Assembly: GCA_011037195.1 (NCBI GenBank)
Contig: JAAEAF010004350.1
Coordinates: 1-64,000, forward strand
Direction: 5' to 3'
Origin: Triatoma infestans
Taxonomy: Eukaryota > Arthropoda > Insecta > Hemiptera > Reduviidae
DNA length: 64,000 bases
Position 1 is the first letter of the stretch; every line of letters begins with the position of its first letter. The translations under genes were made by a program, and so were the position numbers. Under the pieces are notes generated by a model, which had not been told where the DNA came from, ran no database searches, and worked only from the letters and a program-made list of their open reading frames with translations. Positions 11,093 to 22,968 of the stretch are shown piece by piece.

Positions 11093-12190
11093 AAATCTGG
11101 TATGAAACACTCACACTTGTTTCTTTTAGTGTTGTTAATACAATCATATATAAAAAGAAAAATGAAAAAAAAAATCTTGTAGTCCTGAAGAGAGCGGCAA
11201 TAATATTGAACTATCCTCAAATAATATTAGAAATTTGACGTCAGAAATTCCTAAGAATTACCTAAAATACATTTTTGTTTTCGGGAAAAGATTTCAAGTA
11301 AGCTGAACTGGATCTTATCCAGTTTGCATTTCAGGTTTTAGGGAAACCGAAAAAGAAATCACTCAAACCCCAGGAAACCCAATACTGGTTATACAGCGCC
11401 CACTATAGCGGTTATGTCGCCCCGGACAAAAAAGACAAAATTGCCGCCCTTTGAGAAAACATAATATATATTTTTTTAAGCAAGTCTATGCATGGTTCAA
11501 ACACAATCTGAAGTAACGCTCTGCTCGCATGCTAATGCTATTCTGTTCAGAGAAATATATGTATGTTCAAACAAGTTCAAGCCTCGTTCTTTACAAATTC
11601 TGCGTTAATTTTTTCAATAATATTGTAAATATTTTTAGCTTTTAGACATAAAATATAAATACGTTGGCTGTAAATTTTTAGCGAACGAAAAAATCGATAT
11701 GTGAAGTTTTCTATTAAATTGAATATTTAACACATCAATATTTTTCTCATATTTACAGCCAAAATGGGGCCACTAAATTTTGGCAACCCGGAAAAATGTT
11801 CGGGTTGCCCGCCTCTAGAGCGGGCGCTTTGGTTAGTCGATTTTTTTTTAATTTAAATTCTATTGTAATTCCGTAATTCTATTGTAATTTTCATATTATA
11901 CAAGTGACAGAACCATATATTGTACTCAAATGGTACTTTAGAGGAAAGCTTAACGCTACTGTTCCCCCAGAAACCCCCCCCCCCAAAATCATTTTCCAAG
12001 GAAAATAATTCAATAAAAGTGAAAGGTATTTTGGGCTTTCGGCGATTTTTCTTTTTTAAGATATTTCATTCATATATCCAGACCATTTACACACAAATCC
12101 AGACCATACATTTGAAACATATTTTTCGTACTCTGTGAAGTGGGGGAGGTAACGTCAAAACATATGTTTAATACTTCGTCTTAGTGAAAG
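11093..12190 (+). repeat. Family R repeat interrupted by a small inserted element
   Basis: The 5' hairpin start is at about 11094 (CTGGTATGAAACACTCACAC). The second-unit words 'GGTACTTTAGAGGAAAG' and a C-run are at 11925-11985. An end resembling 'CTTCGTCTTAGTGAAAGTAA' is near 12173-12192. The interior is interrupted by the MITE-like element at 11392-11830. Confidence 0.55.
11392..11830. mobile_element. Non-autonomous DNA element (MITE-like) with imperfect terminal inverted repeats
   Basis: Left end TACAGCGCCCACTATAGCGG; the right end, reverse-complemented, starts AAAGCGCCCGCTCTAGAGGC, so the two termini match at about 14 of the first 18 positions with small gaps. A 5-bp direct repeat GGTTA flanks both sides (11387-11391 and 11831-11835). 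439 bp, no coding. Superfamily not assigned. Confidence 0.5.
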
Positions 12191-12253
12191 TAATAATGAA
12201 GCAAACTTTTAAACAGTAATGACACAAACATTTATTTTGATGTACTATACTCA

Positions 12254-12766
12254 TGAAATGTTATTGGTGTGCTGTTGTTGTAGTGTAGCTTGTGGCGTGA
12301 GCGGTTTTGTAAAGGGCTTGTGTTTGTAAGTTTTAAGAGAAAGAAGTAATAAGAATAATTGAGAATACACTGGTAGATTAAATTAAATATATTCTTTAAA
12401 GATATTTAAATGCTATTCAATAACACAGCAATATGCTTATTAATTTACTTAAATTAGTTGGAATAAACTCTTATGTTTTAACTTATATCTGGCACTGATT
12501 CCTGAAGTGTTCTGCTTCGGAGCCTGTTTCAGACTGTTCTTGTTTGAAAGCAGAATGCAGACTGTGTAAAGAATGCCTTCTAATTGTTCGTTCAAATCTT
12601 CCCCTGTGAGAAGAAGAAGGTAGACAATGCTATCAAGTTCATGAACTCTAAAAGACAATAGTGGTCTTCTACCTGAATAGTCTCTTTTGCCAGCGAATGT
12701 TACATTTTGTTCATAATTTGATCATTTCAAATTAAATATATTTTTATATTTCTGGTATCCATCACA
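12254..12766 (-). mobile_element. Solo LTR, family A (copy 3)
   Basis: Reverse-complement match to 2438-2982. On the minus strand it runs from TGTGATGGATACCAG to CACACCAATAACATTTCA. Shared blocks include GGGCTTGTGT near 12315 (complement of CACACAAGCCC). The flanks are CTCA (12250-12253) and TTCA (12767-12770), a one-mismatch 4-bp duplication as expected for a Ty3/Gypsy-type insertion. No internal region lies on either side, so it is a solo LTR. Open frames inside it are not genes. Confidence 0.75.
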
Positions 12767-12839
12767 TTCATAAAAGAGCAAACCGAAGAATCTCAGATTT
12801 ATCTGTGAAATTGCAAATAAAAAATTCGTTGAATAAAAT

Positions 12840-13103
12840 TGTACGGCCGTTGGAAGCCAGGAAATGGGAAACTTCCAATTGATTCCCATGGTGATATAAA
12901 AAAACGGAAGTCAAGTTTGAACTTCGTGCGATTTTTTTTTTTTTTTTTTTTTTATTTAGGCTGACCACATCCCACAAACAAACTATTTTTCAAAAAACAA
13001 ACGTTTGACCGTTTCGGACATTTCGAAACGTGTATTTCCGGTGGAAATTTAATTGATTCCAATACTTCCTCTTATATCAGTAGGAGAAAGTAATATAAGT
13101 GGT
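12840..13103 (+). repeat. Family R repeat, 3' end
   Basis: Carries 'CCCATGGTGATAT', 'TCAAGTTTGAACTT', 'TATTTCCGGTGGAAA' and the terminal hairpin CTTCCTCTTATATCAGTAGG followed by AGAAAGTAA, matching the end of the copy at 36160-37225. Confidence 0.7.
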
Positions 13104-14460
13104 GAATAAATTCTAAAAATTGGAAAAAAAAAACAGTGGAATTGATGGAAATTTATGTCTGATTTATTTTATTAAATCCAACCAAGATATTATTTCTATA
13201 ATAAATAAGTAAATAACAAACTAAATTGAACCGACTTGAAGATAAAAAAAAAAGAAGGAATAAGATGAATTCATGGAATAAGTAGAGGGAAGACATCTTC
13301 AATAAAATAAGAGAATAGTAATTACTGGGGTAGTAAGGGAAAAGAAATTCATTCTAGTATGTCCAGTATCCTTTGGACCTCAATATATTTTCCACCTAAT
13401 TTACTTCAGGATTTTCCTGGACATGCATAAGTCACCAGGAGAGTTTAGCACAGCAAGGGTGAAGGGAAACTCTGGAGATCCCTTTTGGTTAACTGTGTAC
13501 CCAGCTCTTCTACCATTTCTATGTCCTACAGTAGGTTGAGATGGTAGCTGTTTAGCTAGAATTGAGGGTTCACCCACTACTTTACTGGACACTCAACCAT
13601 GGGTTATATCCAAACCCTCCTTAAAACCAATACATCATGAAAAACAGGTAGGAGAGATTCTGTCTCACTCCGCTCACTCACTTCCCCTTCCCCTGGTACC
13701 TTTACTGCCCCTGTTTATATTGCATCATTTCCCTCAGTTAACCCTAAAGTCATATTATAGGTATTTATAGTCGAGTAGATAGAGTGGTTTTTGGACTTTC
13801 CACCCTTCATCTCAGTCTCATTCACTCTCTCTCTTTCTCTCTCTCTCTCTTACACTCTCTCACTGTCAGCTACTGGTCGGTTGAAGTAAGAGTTAACCAA
13901 CGGGGTAAAGGGAAATGGTGTGTATAACAGGGTTAAGTTTGGGGGTCAAGTACGGCCATGAATATGAACTGGGCATTAGGGATTTGTGGGTCCGGTTTGT
14001 ATCTACACCAAGTGGTCCCAAGCATTATTTAGGCCAACTGTATTCCTAACTTTCGCATATCATCTGAGTAGAAAATAAAGTGTTCCCACAATTGGGTTAT
14101 ATTTTATGTTTAAACTAAAATGTTTAAATCTGTATATTTATAATTCATATTATAATAATTTTATGATCTTAATATATAAAATAATTTAAAATAACAATGT
14201 TAAAAATAATTTCGAAATTATATAATAATAAAAAGCACCAAATTATTCTATATTTCTCTCAATTTATATTTTTACATTTAAAGTTGAAAGAAGAATATTG
14301 AAATTTTCAAAATTATATTTTAACCTGAAATATATGTTTTGTAAACTCTGTGAGGTCAAAAAATTTGTTTATCTAAAACAACAGTTTTTTGTTTTTGTTT
14401 TTTTTATGAGAGTATAGATAACGCAAAATTGAAGAATGTTCAAACTAGATATTTTGTTTA
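13104..14460. other. Stretch without recognised gene; CT-rich microsatellite inside
   Basis: A CT-rich run lies at about 13825-13862. An open frame of 63 codons (13592-13401 minus) shows no known domain. The region 13640-14080 is less AT-rich and could be degenerate TE sequence, but I found no copy elsewhere in the window. Confidence 0.4.
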
Positions 14461-14763
14461 TATAATGGAGTTGATGAGGAGAGAAATTGGGATTGAATAA
14501 TTAGACGAGATCTGAAGACACTGTTATAATATGGCTATGAGTTTACATAAACTGCACTGGACTTGTAATGAATTTATAGTAAAGGGTGGGAGTAGAGTTA
14601 TGACACGATGATATGTATGATTGAATCTGATAGATAGATAGATGTCTAGCTCTCTCACTGGCTTATATACAGGTTCTCCCCACTGTAGCCTGCTTAAGTG
14701 AGAGAGTACCAGAGAGAGTTTGTTTTCTCTCGGTCGCGCTTGGCTCTCTCTCTTGCCGTTACA
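14461..14763 (+). mobile_element. Possible LTR or LTR fragment (single copy here)
   Basis: Begins TATAATGGAG, like a decayed TGTAATGGA LTR start, contains a TATA-like 'GGCTTATATACAGG' and ends TTGCCGTTACA. The shape resembles families A-C but I could not align it to them, so this is only a suggestion. Confidence 0.3.
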
Positions 14764-14899
14764 CTTATAACAACCAGAGATTTTGGGTAAAAATTGGAAG
14801 AATCAATACCACCATGAATCGGTTTTTTCAAAAATGGCTCCAACAATTTGCTGCTAACATTCTAAATACATTTAAATCGATCTAATTTTAGAACTTCTT

Positions 14900-15076
14900 G
14901 ACCAAAGATCCAGCTGTGCTACCTTTAGATTATTTCTTTCTAGGAGCCTCTACAGGCAACACTGTCCGGTGATGGACAGTGTTGTCTATAACAAAAGAAC
15001 ACTGTCCGAAGGCCGGCAGTGCACTGAAAAGGCTCCGGGCGCCAATACCACAGATGTTGAAACGCCTTAAATTAAA
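14900..15076 (+). mobile_element. SINE (family 1), 5' truncated
   Basis: Shares with 31230-31370, 54900-55085 and 57235-57450 the block 'TCTTCCTAGGAGCCTCTGC' (here slightly altered), 'CACTGTCCGGTGATGGACAG', 'GGCCGGCAGTGCACTG' and 'GGCTCCGGGCGCC'. It ends in GCCTTAAATTAAAAA. The tRNA-like head is visible only in the 57235 copy. Confidence 0.7.
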
Positions 15077-15237
15077 AACAGATCCTATGTTTACTGTGTG
15101 AGTCTTAGTACATACTTTAGGCTGGTCACCCGGCTGGAAGCTTCCAAGATCCCAGAAAAACTGACTAGTTCAACACATGTTTTAATTTCAATCCTTACAT
15201 TATTGTAAAGATCAATAGTTAATTGTCATATTTCATG

Positions 15238-15906
15238 GATTTGGAAATCTATAGTGGGTAGCACAATGTGATGGTGAAATAAGAACACACAAACTGACAT
15301 GTGATTCATGATTTATACTTTAGGAATTTAATGAATAAGAAGAGAAGAGATAATGAAGAATCGTGTAACTGAGCGAGGAATTTAGAATGATAGCGTTGAC
15401 TGTTGTGAGTCGCATGAAGAGCCAATATGGCTAGTTAGAACTCTTGCTTGTTCTGGTAGTGGAGAGATAGTTGTGACTCTAGCTTGGTGAATCTTACAAG
15501 ACTGATGTTGAGACTTGTTAACCTCCTTAAAGTCAATCTTGTAACTGCTTACGTCTTAATGCTTATCGAGTGAAATGATTGTTAAGTCCCAAATGTGATT
15601 ACTTCTTAAAATTTGTTTGGTAATAATTGTTAAGTTCAGATTCAATTCCTCTTACCGCTAGATGAGAGATTGGCTGTTGAATATGAAGCCCATTCGCCAA
15701 TATATTGTAGGCAGCATGACATAGGGTGTAATGCATAGTTGAAAGTGCGTTTGGAAGCTCAATATGTGGTGCCTTGATGCGGTAACTTGTGAAACTATTG
15801 AGTCCAGCCCTTGTGTGGTGAATTTATTGGCGATTGATTCAATTCGCAATAATATCGCTGATTGAAAACTTAAGTCAACTGACTTACATAACGTTCTGAC
15901 TTTCAC
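15238..15906 (+). mobile_element. LTR, family C (copy 1)
   Basis: By-eye match to the reverse complement of 45434-46014 and 30830-31101. Shared words include 'GAACACACAAACTG', 'GAATTTAGAATG', 'GGCTAGTTAGAACTCTTGCT' and 'GTTGTGACTCTAGCTTGGTG'. The start is decayed (TATAGTGGGTAG); an end near CTTTCACA is assumed. No target duplication found, so borders are approximate. Confidence 0.6.
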
Positions 15907-16929
15907 AGGTGAGTTCGTTGATTTTTTTTTTTTTAAACACAGTTTTAGACGGAATATCTATTCCAAGAAATAATAAGTAAAATTATGTAAATAATATTTT
16001 TTCTCATTACATTTCTATACACGTGCAGATATTAATATAGACGGAATAATGTGAAATAGAGTCGTTGACATGTTTCAAAAAGTTTTTTTTTTAATTTTGA
16101 AAGATCCCCCCCCCTTTACTTGTGTGTGGCATAATCCCTGACATTTTATTAACTAATTCCAAATGCTCGCATGATCTGCAATAGAAAGTTTCGTTATGGG
16201 TAACAAACGCATTAATATATTAATATACTTAAAATACATTTATAGGAATCGTATTTGATTTCTTCAAAGTGGACATTGTTAAAAAATCTAAACAAAAAAT
16301 AGCAAAATATTTTGTTTAAATCATTTTTTATCTAAATCAAGACTAATTACCCAAAACCAGAAAAAATAAATTATTTATTTTATAAATTGTATTCCTTTAT
16401 GAAATGATGTGACGAATCGTATTAAATAAAAATATTAAATTATTTATTCATGGACTTAAAAATTCACTAAAATACACACACACACACACACACACACATA
16501 ACTAATCATAATATGGTCAACAAATTAATCTCTTCTAAATAAATTGAAAAATATTATAATAAAATAAATTTGTGTCAGATACGCTATTTAAGGAATCTTA
16601 TTTTCAAATGTTTAATTTTTGTATGACATTTCCTATAGGTATAATAAATATCGTGTTTAAAATTAACGTTATTGCAAATAAAGAAAACAAAATGTGACAA
16701 GAAATAGTTTCTTTATTTTCAAGTTATAAAATTAAAAGTTTCCAATCTCATCCGTAAACCAGGATGGTTATTTTGGTTTACATCTAGTGAAGCGGCCAAT
16801 AAAAAATTGAAGACTAGCTCTTACTAGGTTTACATAAACTATCTTCAATTCATATTTGCAGCAACTTAATCAGCGCCCTAAAAAACTGTATTACTCTATC
16901 GCTATACATTCAGATGCTTCATGAGCTTC
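15907..16929. other. AT-rich stretch with (AC)n tract
   Basis: Holds an (AC)n microsatellite at about 16474-16498. Otherwise AT-rich, with no recognised gene. Confidence 0.5.
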
Positions 16930-18016
16930 ATTCCACTGCGATCTATAAGACGAAGTCTATTGTGGATCCCCTTAAATTATAGCATAATCCCTAGCTTTGC
17001 CCTCCTAATCAGTCCTAGCAAAGCTGGGAGCGGCTCCGTCTTGAAGCTCATAGCTTCGGGATTGCCTGTCCCCAATTGAAGAAACCTTATCCTCGCCAGG
17101 CCGGCCCACTCACAGAGGATGTGCGCCGGTTTCTTCCTTTGCCTTGCAGAATCGGCATACCGCACTATCTGCAAGTTGTAGGTGGTGCATGTGTCTGTTC
17201 AGCCTACAATGCCTTGTTAGCAAAGCCACAATTAGCCTTATATCCCTTCGGGTATGGCTCAGTAGATCTCTAGTAAATTTAGGCAAATTTCTCTTGATAA
17301 AGAGCTTTGCCTGCCTCTGACCTGGTGTACTCTCCCACCAAAGCAGACTCTGTTCTTCTATCGACCTTTGATAGAAGTTTGAATAAGGCTCCTGGACAAG
17401 CCGCAGAAGGGTTCGGGGCCTGCAGAGGTATCCTGCGAACCCTCCCTCGCTAGGGCATTCGCCCACACCAGTCCTGAGGCTATTTGGTGTGAGGAAAGTG
17501 CCTTCAGGGCTGCCTAACTGTCGGATATACTCTCTACACTATCCTTTGCCTTATAATCTCCATAGCGCAGAGTTGTAACGCCACGACTTCAGCCTGAAAG
17601 ACCGTGGCGTACTTCCCTAGGCTGGCCTTAATTTTAACTTTAGGCCTGCCCCCGTAGACCCCAGCTCCGACCCCAGTCGGAGTTTTGGATCCATCTGTAT
17701 ACCAGATCGAGTTACCGAACAGGGGTGGGTCATAGTCCCATTCGCCTCTGCTCGGTATAACAATATGGACGTTCCTTTCGAAATGATACCTAGGAACCAT
17801 CCTATCAGTTGGCATTCCAAGAAGATGGTCAGCCTTGATTTCTCAATCAACCTCTGGTTATTACGATTGCGCCCAGAGGTGATGGGAGGCGGCCCCTGCA
17901 AGTGCCTATGCATTTCCAATGGTTTCGCCTTGAACGAGTATATGTAGTGGTAGCAAATTGAGGAGGACTTCCAACGCCGCAGTCGAGGTGGTTTTCATGG
18001 CCCCCGTGGAACAACA
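16930..18016 (-). pseudogene. LINE X, 5'-truncated: end of RT region, RNase H and C-terminal zinc motif
   Basis: On the minus strand, 18016-17920 reads TGAMKTTSTAALEVLL and LPLHIY, the usual linker after the RT in EN-RT-RNase H LINEs. 17730-17560 carries the RNase H start WYTDGSKT, then GAGVYG, and FQAEVVALQL. 17180-17100 carries a C-terminal zinc motif (AVCRFC then a His/Cys pair). Frame changes occur at about 17620 and 17470. The RNase H would remove template RNA during target-primed reverse transcription. The 3' end carries the conserved two-stem hairpin (16935-16967). A second, shorter copy lies at 30085-30425. It is inserted at the edge of a family R repeat. Confidence 0.85.
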
Positions 18017-18017
18017 T

Positions 18018-18440
18018 TCATAATGCAAAAGATAACTTTAAATCATGTTCTTGCCATTCCGTTTTGTTATTTCCACCGCATCTAACATGAAGGTTTCGAG
18101 CAAAAATCCACCAACCAGAAGTTCAACTTTATTGAATGTTTTCTTTTTTCTCCAGTTTTTCAAGATTTTCTTGAAAACAGCTCCAACAATTTTCTTTAAA
18201 TTTCATAAACTCTCTACACACTTTTATTTGAAAAAATTCCCAAGTAAATTGATTTTTTGGGGGGGAGAGGAGGTTCTGGGAAATAGTAGCGTTGTATTCC
18301 TATAATGTACCACTTTAATACAAAGTAGAGTTCTACCATGTATATAATATTGATAAACCTTGATTGTACTGCTAGAACAATCCAAATATGAAGAATTTAA
18401 TCGGAAGTGCAACTTTAAAGAACAATTTTATTTGAGTTTT
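18018..18440 (-). repeat. Family R repeat fragment
   Basis: Family words on the minus strand: 'GGAATGGCAAGAACATG'-type start, 'CAAGAAAATCTTGAAAAACTGG', broken here into 'CAAGAAAATC', 'GTTGGAGC' and a C-run, then 'AAGTGGTACATTATAGG' and 'GCACTTCCGATTAAATT'. LINE X abuts its left border. Confidence 0.6.
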
Positions 18441-19366
18441 ATGGAATTTTCTCGAAAACTGTGACAATCTCTTTTAGTCTTGAAACAAAAACAGACAAAT
18501 TTATCATTCTCCAAAAAATTTTTATGATGTAAGTATTGTGGAACGTGTGCCATTACATTTTAAATGTTATTGAAGAGTATAAATGATTTGGCGCTGTCTT
18601 CTGGATTATTATGTAAACACATTCTGTTCCTACTTGCCAAATGTTCTAATCCATGTATACCCTATCACAATTACCTATGTTATATTAGGACAATTGAGTA
18701 ACATTTTCCAAGTTAAATACAAATTATTCAATTTTATAATTCTACATATAAGATGCAGTAAGAGAATATACACACTCCGAGTATAAGTTGCTTATCTCGC
18801 AAGTCTTTCCCAACCAAGTTCTCCGAATATACAAAACTTTTCCCCATTCCTTGTTGCTACCATCTAAATAGTCCTGCCGAGCGGAAGTCAAGCGTGAAAG
18901 GTCGCTAATTCGCAACTTCTAGAGTTCCCAGTACCAGAGAACAAGTGAAATCCTTTCTCTTGCTCATCAGCATCTTCGCAATGACATCGTGCAAGAGAAA
19001 TAATCAAGTTGTTGGCATGACATCAGAAACACAAGCAAGGGATGAATGATGGCTAGAAGCCTGGCTTTGTCAGAGGAAGATGGAATGGCATACTCTGTCG
19101 ATGCTGGAGCCTATTAGAGAAAATATTTAAAAAAATGCCAGTTGCATAAAATAGATACATAAAACTTGTATAATTATTTTATGTAGCAACTATAATAGAT
19201 AAAACCCGCATATGAAGTAAATCTTGCTTTGTTTCCTCTGTTTTTAAAACGATACACCAGGATTTGTTGAAATTTAAACAAATTGATTTTTCATTGGTTT
19301 TTTTCCCCCCACCACCTTAGTAAGAAATAATTAAAATTTAGATTTACGTTGTTTGAATTTATATTA
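18441..19366. other. AT-rich stretch without recognised gene
   Basis: The open frame at 18583-18786 has no recognisable domain. No repeats or RNA genes seen. Confidence 0.4.
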
Positions 19367-19368
19367 TA

Positions 19369-19857
19369 GAATGAAAAACGTAAAGACACGAAAACGCTTA
19401 ACATAAAAAATCGATTAACACTATGTAATTTCATATATTTTTTTTTCTTTTAACACGAAACAAATATCGCTTAACACGAAAAGATTTCACTTCTCGGACG
19501 AACAAAATATATCTGTTTTCAGCAGTCACATTGTCACGCAGATTTTTTGGCTCACTTCTTTTTCGTTAGACGGAACAAAATAAACAATGGCTGCCACTGT
19601 TGCTAGGTTTCCGGTTGTCTTTGAGTAGGTAAAAGGCACCGCCATTATTAAAACATTTCAGTTAGTTTTCGAATTCAGTAAATTTTGTGTTAAAACTCAG
19701 CGAATTTTGTGTTTTTTTGTAATTTTAATTCATAAACTTATTTTTTTTTTACCTGTACAATGGCAGAGAAATCGGGACGAAAACAAACCCCTATTTTATC
19801 GTTTAACACGAAAAAATATTTCGGTCCCTTCAGTTTCGTGTTAAACGTTTTTCACTG
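19369..19857 (+). mobile_element. Pogo/Tigger-like MITE
   Basis: Termini are GAATGAAAAACG and, on the complement, CAGTGAAAAACG, both followed by a 'TTAACACGAAA'-type word. TA dinucleotides lie on both sides (19367-19368, 19858-19859). The word TTAACACGAAA recurs inside. An ATG near 19759 opens MAEKSGRK, reminiscent of the N-terminus of pogo-type transposases, but runs straight into the right terminal repeat. So it looks like an internal-deletion derivative keeping the first codons of the transposase. Confidence 0.6.
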
Positions 19858-19994
19858 TATTCATTAACGAGTATGTACCAAAAAGTAACCAGAATGAATA
19901 AATAGAACACAAACTATAGTAATTAATTTTTTTTTTTTCCACACGTGAGCCTTTTTACAACGAGAAACTTTTACACCCGTTGTGTGCCACTTTT

Positions 19995-20430
19995 GCAAAC
20001 ACCTCCTCTAAATTTTTAAGTAGCATCCTGAAATGAAAACCACCTTAAAAAAGTTTGTTCAGCGACGTTTATTGACCATCCTATTTTACTCTTTTGGTGT
20101 CCTCTTTAGGAAATATACGCACCCTTCTCGCTGTAAGCTTGGATAAAGTTAAAATTGCTTGAACTGATCAATAGAAGATTTCTAACTTTCATTGGCTAAC
20201 TCCGTGACAGAAACTTGTCCGATCCTCGTCTAACATTGTTTGAACTTAAAACACTTGTCTTTACTGGTCGATCTACATGATCTTTCCTGAACGTTTATCA
20301 TTATTGAGCTTTGTAAAGTTTGATCCATGCAAAAATTTGAGTGGCTGATCTCCGTAAACATTTTTGAGTGCAACAATGATCTCTCCATTAGTCCATCCGA
20401 ATTTAATCATAAATTTTATGTTTGCTCTAA
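19995..20430 (-). pseudogene. Mariner-like transposase N-terminal remnant
   Basis: Minus-strand frames from about 20400 resemble a mariner N-terminal helix-turn-helix region: 'NVYGDQPLK', 'KRSGK', 'QVSVTELANES', 'MLDEDR', interrupted by several stops and frame changes. No terminal repeats or catalytic block found. The call rests on the order of these short matches. Confidence 0.5.
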
Positions 20431-20639
20431 TTTAAAAAAAAATTTAAATTTTCCTTGATAAAAAATTGGCTATAACAAAATTAGTTTAAACAAACTGAAC
20501 TGTTCAAACCTGTCACCTAAAATTATGTAAATAACTCACAAACACTTTATATTTTCAAAATTCTTTTACCTACGTTTACTGTTCGTTTGCTACGGCAAGT
20601 CCAAAGAATAAAATCCGGTTACCTTTTGATATATCCCCG

Positions 20640-20785
20640 TATCCATTGTATATTATAATATATAATTATATATAATATATAATGTATTATAATTGTATAA
20701 TATTATATAATTGTGTATTATATATATATTTATTTATTTAATAATTATATTATAATTTATTTAATTATTATATAAATATATTTAT
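20640..20785. repeat. AT-only self-complementary low-complexity tract
   Basis: A long run of TATA/TAAT words that can fold back on itself. Typical of AT-rich intergenic DNA. Confidence 0.85.
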
Positions 20786-22369
20786 TTTTAAGACGCAAAA
20801 TGTTCAAATTTAGAATTAGTATAAAAAATTGCCGTAATAAACCTATGCCTTAGCCATGTTGTAAAGTGTTTAGCGATGTTTTAAGGTTTCATGTAATATC
20901 AATCCACATCTTCATTATCAGTTATGATGTATGCGCAAGAAATGCCATCTATATAAAATTTCTCTGTAAATTAAGAATTAGACTTCCAAAAATTTTAACC
21001 GGACTGAGATTCCGGATTTAAGAGTTTCGATTAGGAAATTCTCTTAAACCTTACGTGTTAGTTCAATTGATGAACCTTGGATCAATCGTCTTATACCTGA
21101 CGTTCGACTGTCGTATGAACTAGAAATTGTGTTTGACAGTTTCATCGTTACATTTCCAAACTGTCGATGAAAACTGTCCACCATATCAAGTGGTATGTTC
21201 TGTCTGTCTCATTTATTCTGGATATACTATTCATTAGGGCTGTCGAAGATATTGTCAGGAAACAAAATGTTCGATCCATGCAAGCAAGAAAAGGTTTGAT
21301 TAACAAACGACCAAGGGATTTTTTTATCGAAGGGAGTAAATTAAAAAGTAGAAGGCTTTGAAGCAAATATATATATATATTAAAAAAGAATTCTTGTTTA
21401 CATTTGAATCCCCCACGTATATTTCAATTTCATAAAACATTTTGTAGCTAGCATCAATCAAATTTAAAAATAACTTATTACACAAGTAAATTATTAAAAC
21501 TCTCTTAATTTAATTGAAGCTAAAAAGAGAAGTCAGAATTGAAATGTTTGGCTGGAATAGCCTAATCAAATAAATGAATAACATGAATGATTCTTCTAGA
21601 AATGTCTGTTATTTATCCACCAATCACAGTCGACGATATCTGTTAAAGGGAACAATTATAATGATTTTTTAATGTGCTGCAGTTAATGATGTAGAAAGAA
21701 ACTGCTAGTAAACTCTATAGATTACTTTTACAACTTAATATGTTGTAAAGTGAAAGAATTACTACAAATAATGAATTTCTAAGTACATGGGTATGTTTAC
21801 AGAATAATAATGTTACCAAAAAGAATATTTCTTTTATACGATCAAATCTTATATAAGAATATTTGCTAGTCCATATGTTGGCAAAGAAATGATGACACTG
21901 CTGAAAGTGAGCTTCCCATAAAAACAGCAGTTAAAAAAAGATTGTTTCGAGTGTGAAAGAAGTAGGTACGAGCTCAGCCAGTATTGTATGCGCACAGTTC
22001 TAAACTTCATGTTTCATAATAAAGTGCTGCATTAAAACTTGAAATGAAAATGGTAATATACATAGGTAGTATATTCAGTTCTCTAAGATTATTACATTGT
22101 ACATACATTAGATGATTTTCCTTTTTTTAGGAAATAAAACCCGCTTCAGAACATTTTGTACTTCCGATACATTTGAAATAGTCCAGTTTTGGAAAACTCG
22201 GCGTAATATATATACATATATAAAAAAACAAATTACGACATTTTACCCTGCGCTCTGAAAACTATTCCTATTATCATAATAATCATATTGATGACACATT
22301 TGATAATTGCTTGAAAATGTTTTTCATAAAAAAATTAAAAGAAATTTGATCAAACCTTAATTTCTTTTT
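20786..22369. other. 1.6-kb stretch without recognised gene
   Basis: Overlapping frames on both strands at 21148-21366 have no recognised domain. Otherwise AT-rich. Confidence 0.4.
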
Positions 22370-22936
22370 TTCTTTTACTTTCTCTTAGATTCTAAGAAGA
22401 TCGTGTCAAATTTTCGAAATGAGATTTCACAGAAAAATATATGTATTTTGAGGTTCTTCCCTGAGTATGAAAATAATATTTTTAGCGAATGATCTGTAAG
22501 TGTTTTTATGTATGTAAAACAAAAAAATCGTAGGGAAGTACAGCATCTGACACGAAGATTTTGTCAAAAATCCTACAGCTAAAACTGTAACTTTACTGAA
22601 TGTAATTTTTCTTCTTCTTCATTTTCTCGATCAACGGCGCCAATGATTTTCTTTAAACTTCGTATAATACATAAAAACATAAATGCCTATCCGGAAAAAT
22701 TGATTTGTGGAGATTCCGAGGAAATTGTGACGTTAAATTTTAAATGTTATGTAGGATTGTTCATTGTTATTGACTTTTTTTCTAAACTTCACTATAATCA
22801 CTTTAAGTTACTTCATCACCTCTGTAGTTATGTTAGGGCTAAATTAAAATATCCAGGTTTGAAGAGAATGATCAATATTATTATTATATTAGAGAAAGTT
22901 GTGTGAGTGTTTCACAACAGATTTTTTTTTTTTTTA
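22370..22936 (-). repeat. Family R repeat with both hairpin ends, interior shortened
   Basis: The plus-strand left end CTTTCTCTTAGATTCTAAGA is the 3' hairpin of the family. The right end is AGAAAGTTGTGTGAGTGTTT then CACAACAGA and a T-run, the complement of the 5' hairpin start. Only ~570 bp against ~1060 bp in the full copy at 36160, so one internal unit is missing. Confidence 0.75.
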
Positions 22937-22968
22937 ATTATCTCTTGAAACATTCGAAATATAGATAT

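Noticed and set aside
12449..12658. 69-codon minus-strand frame as a gene
   Set aside because: Entirely inside an LTR of family A.
13826..13862. CT-rich run as a polypyrimidine splice signal
   Set aside because: Microsatellite-like, with no exon-like frame following an AG.
18045..18412. Open frames on both strands near 18.2 kb
   Set aside because: They lie in a family R repeat whose other copies do not keep the frames.
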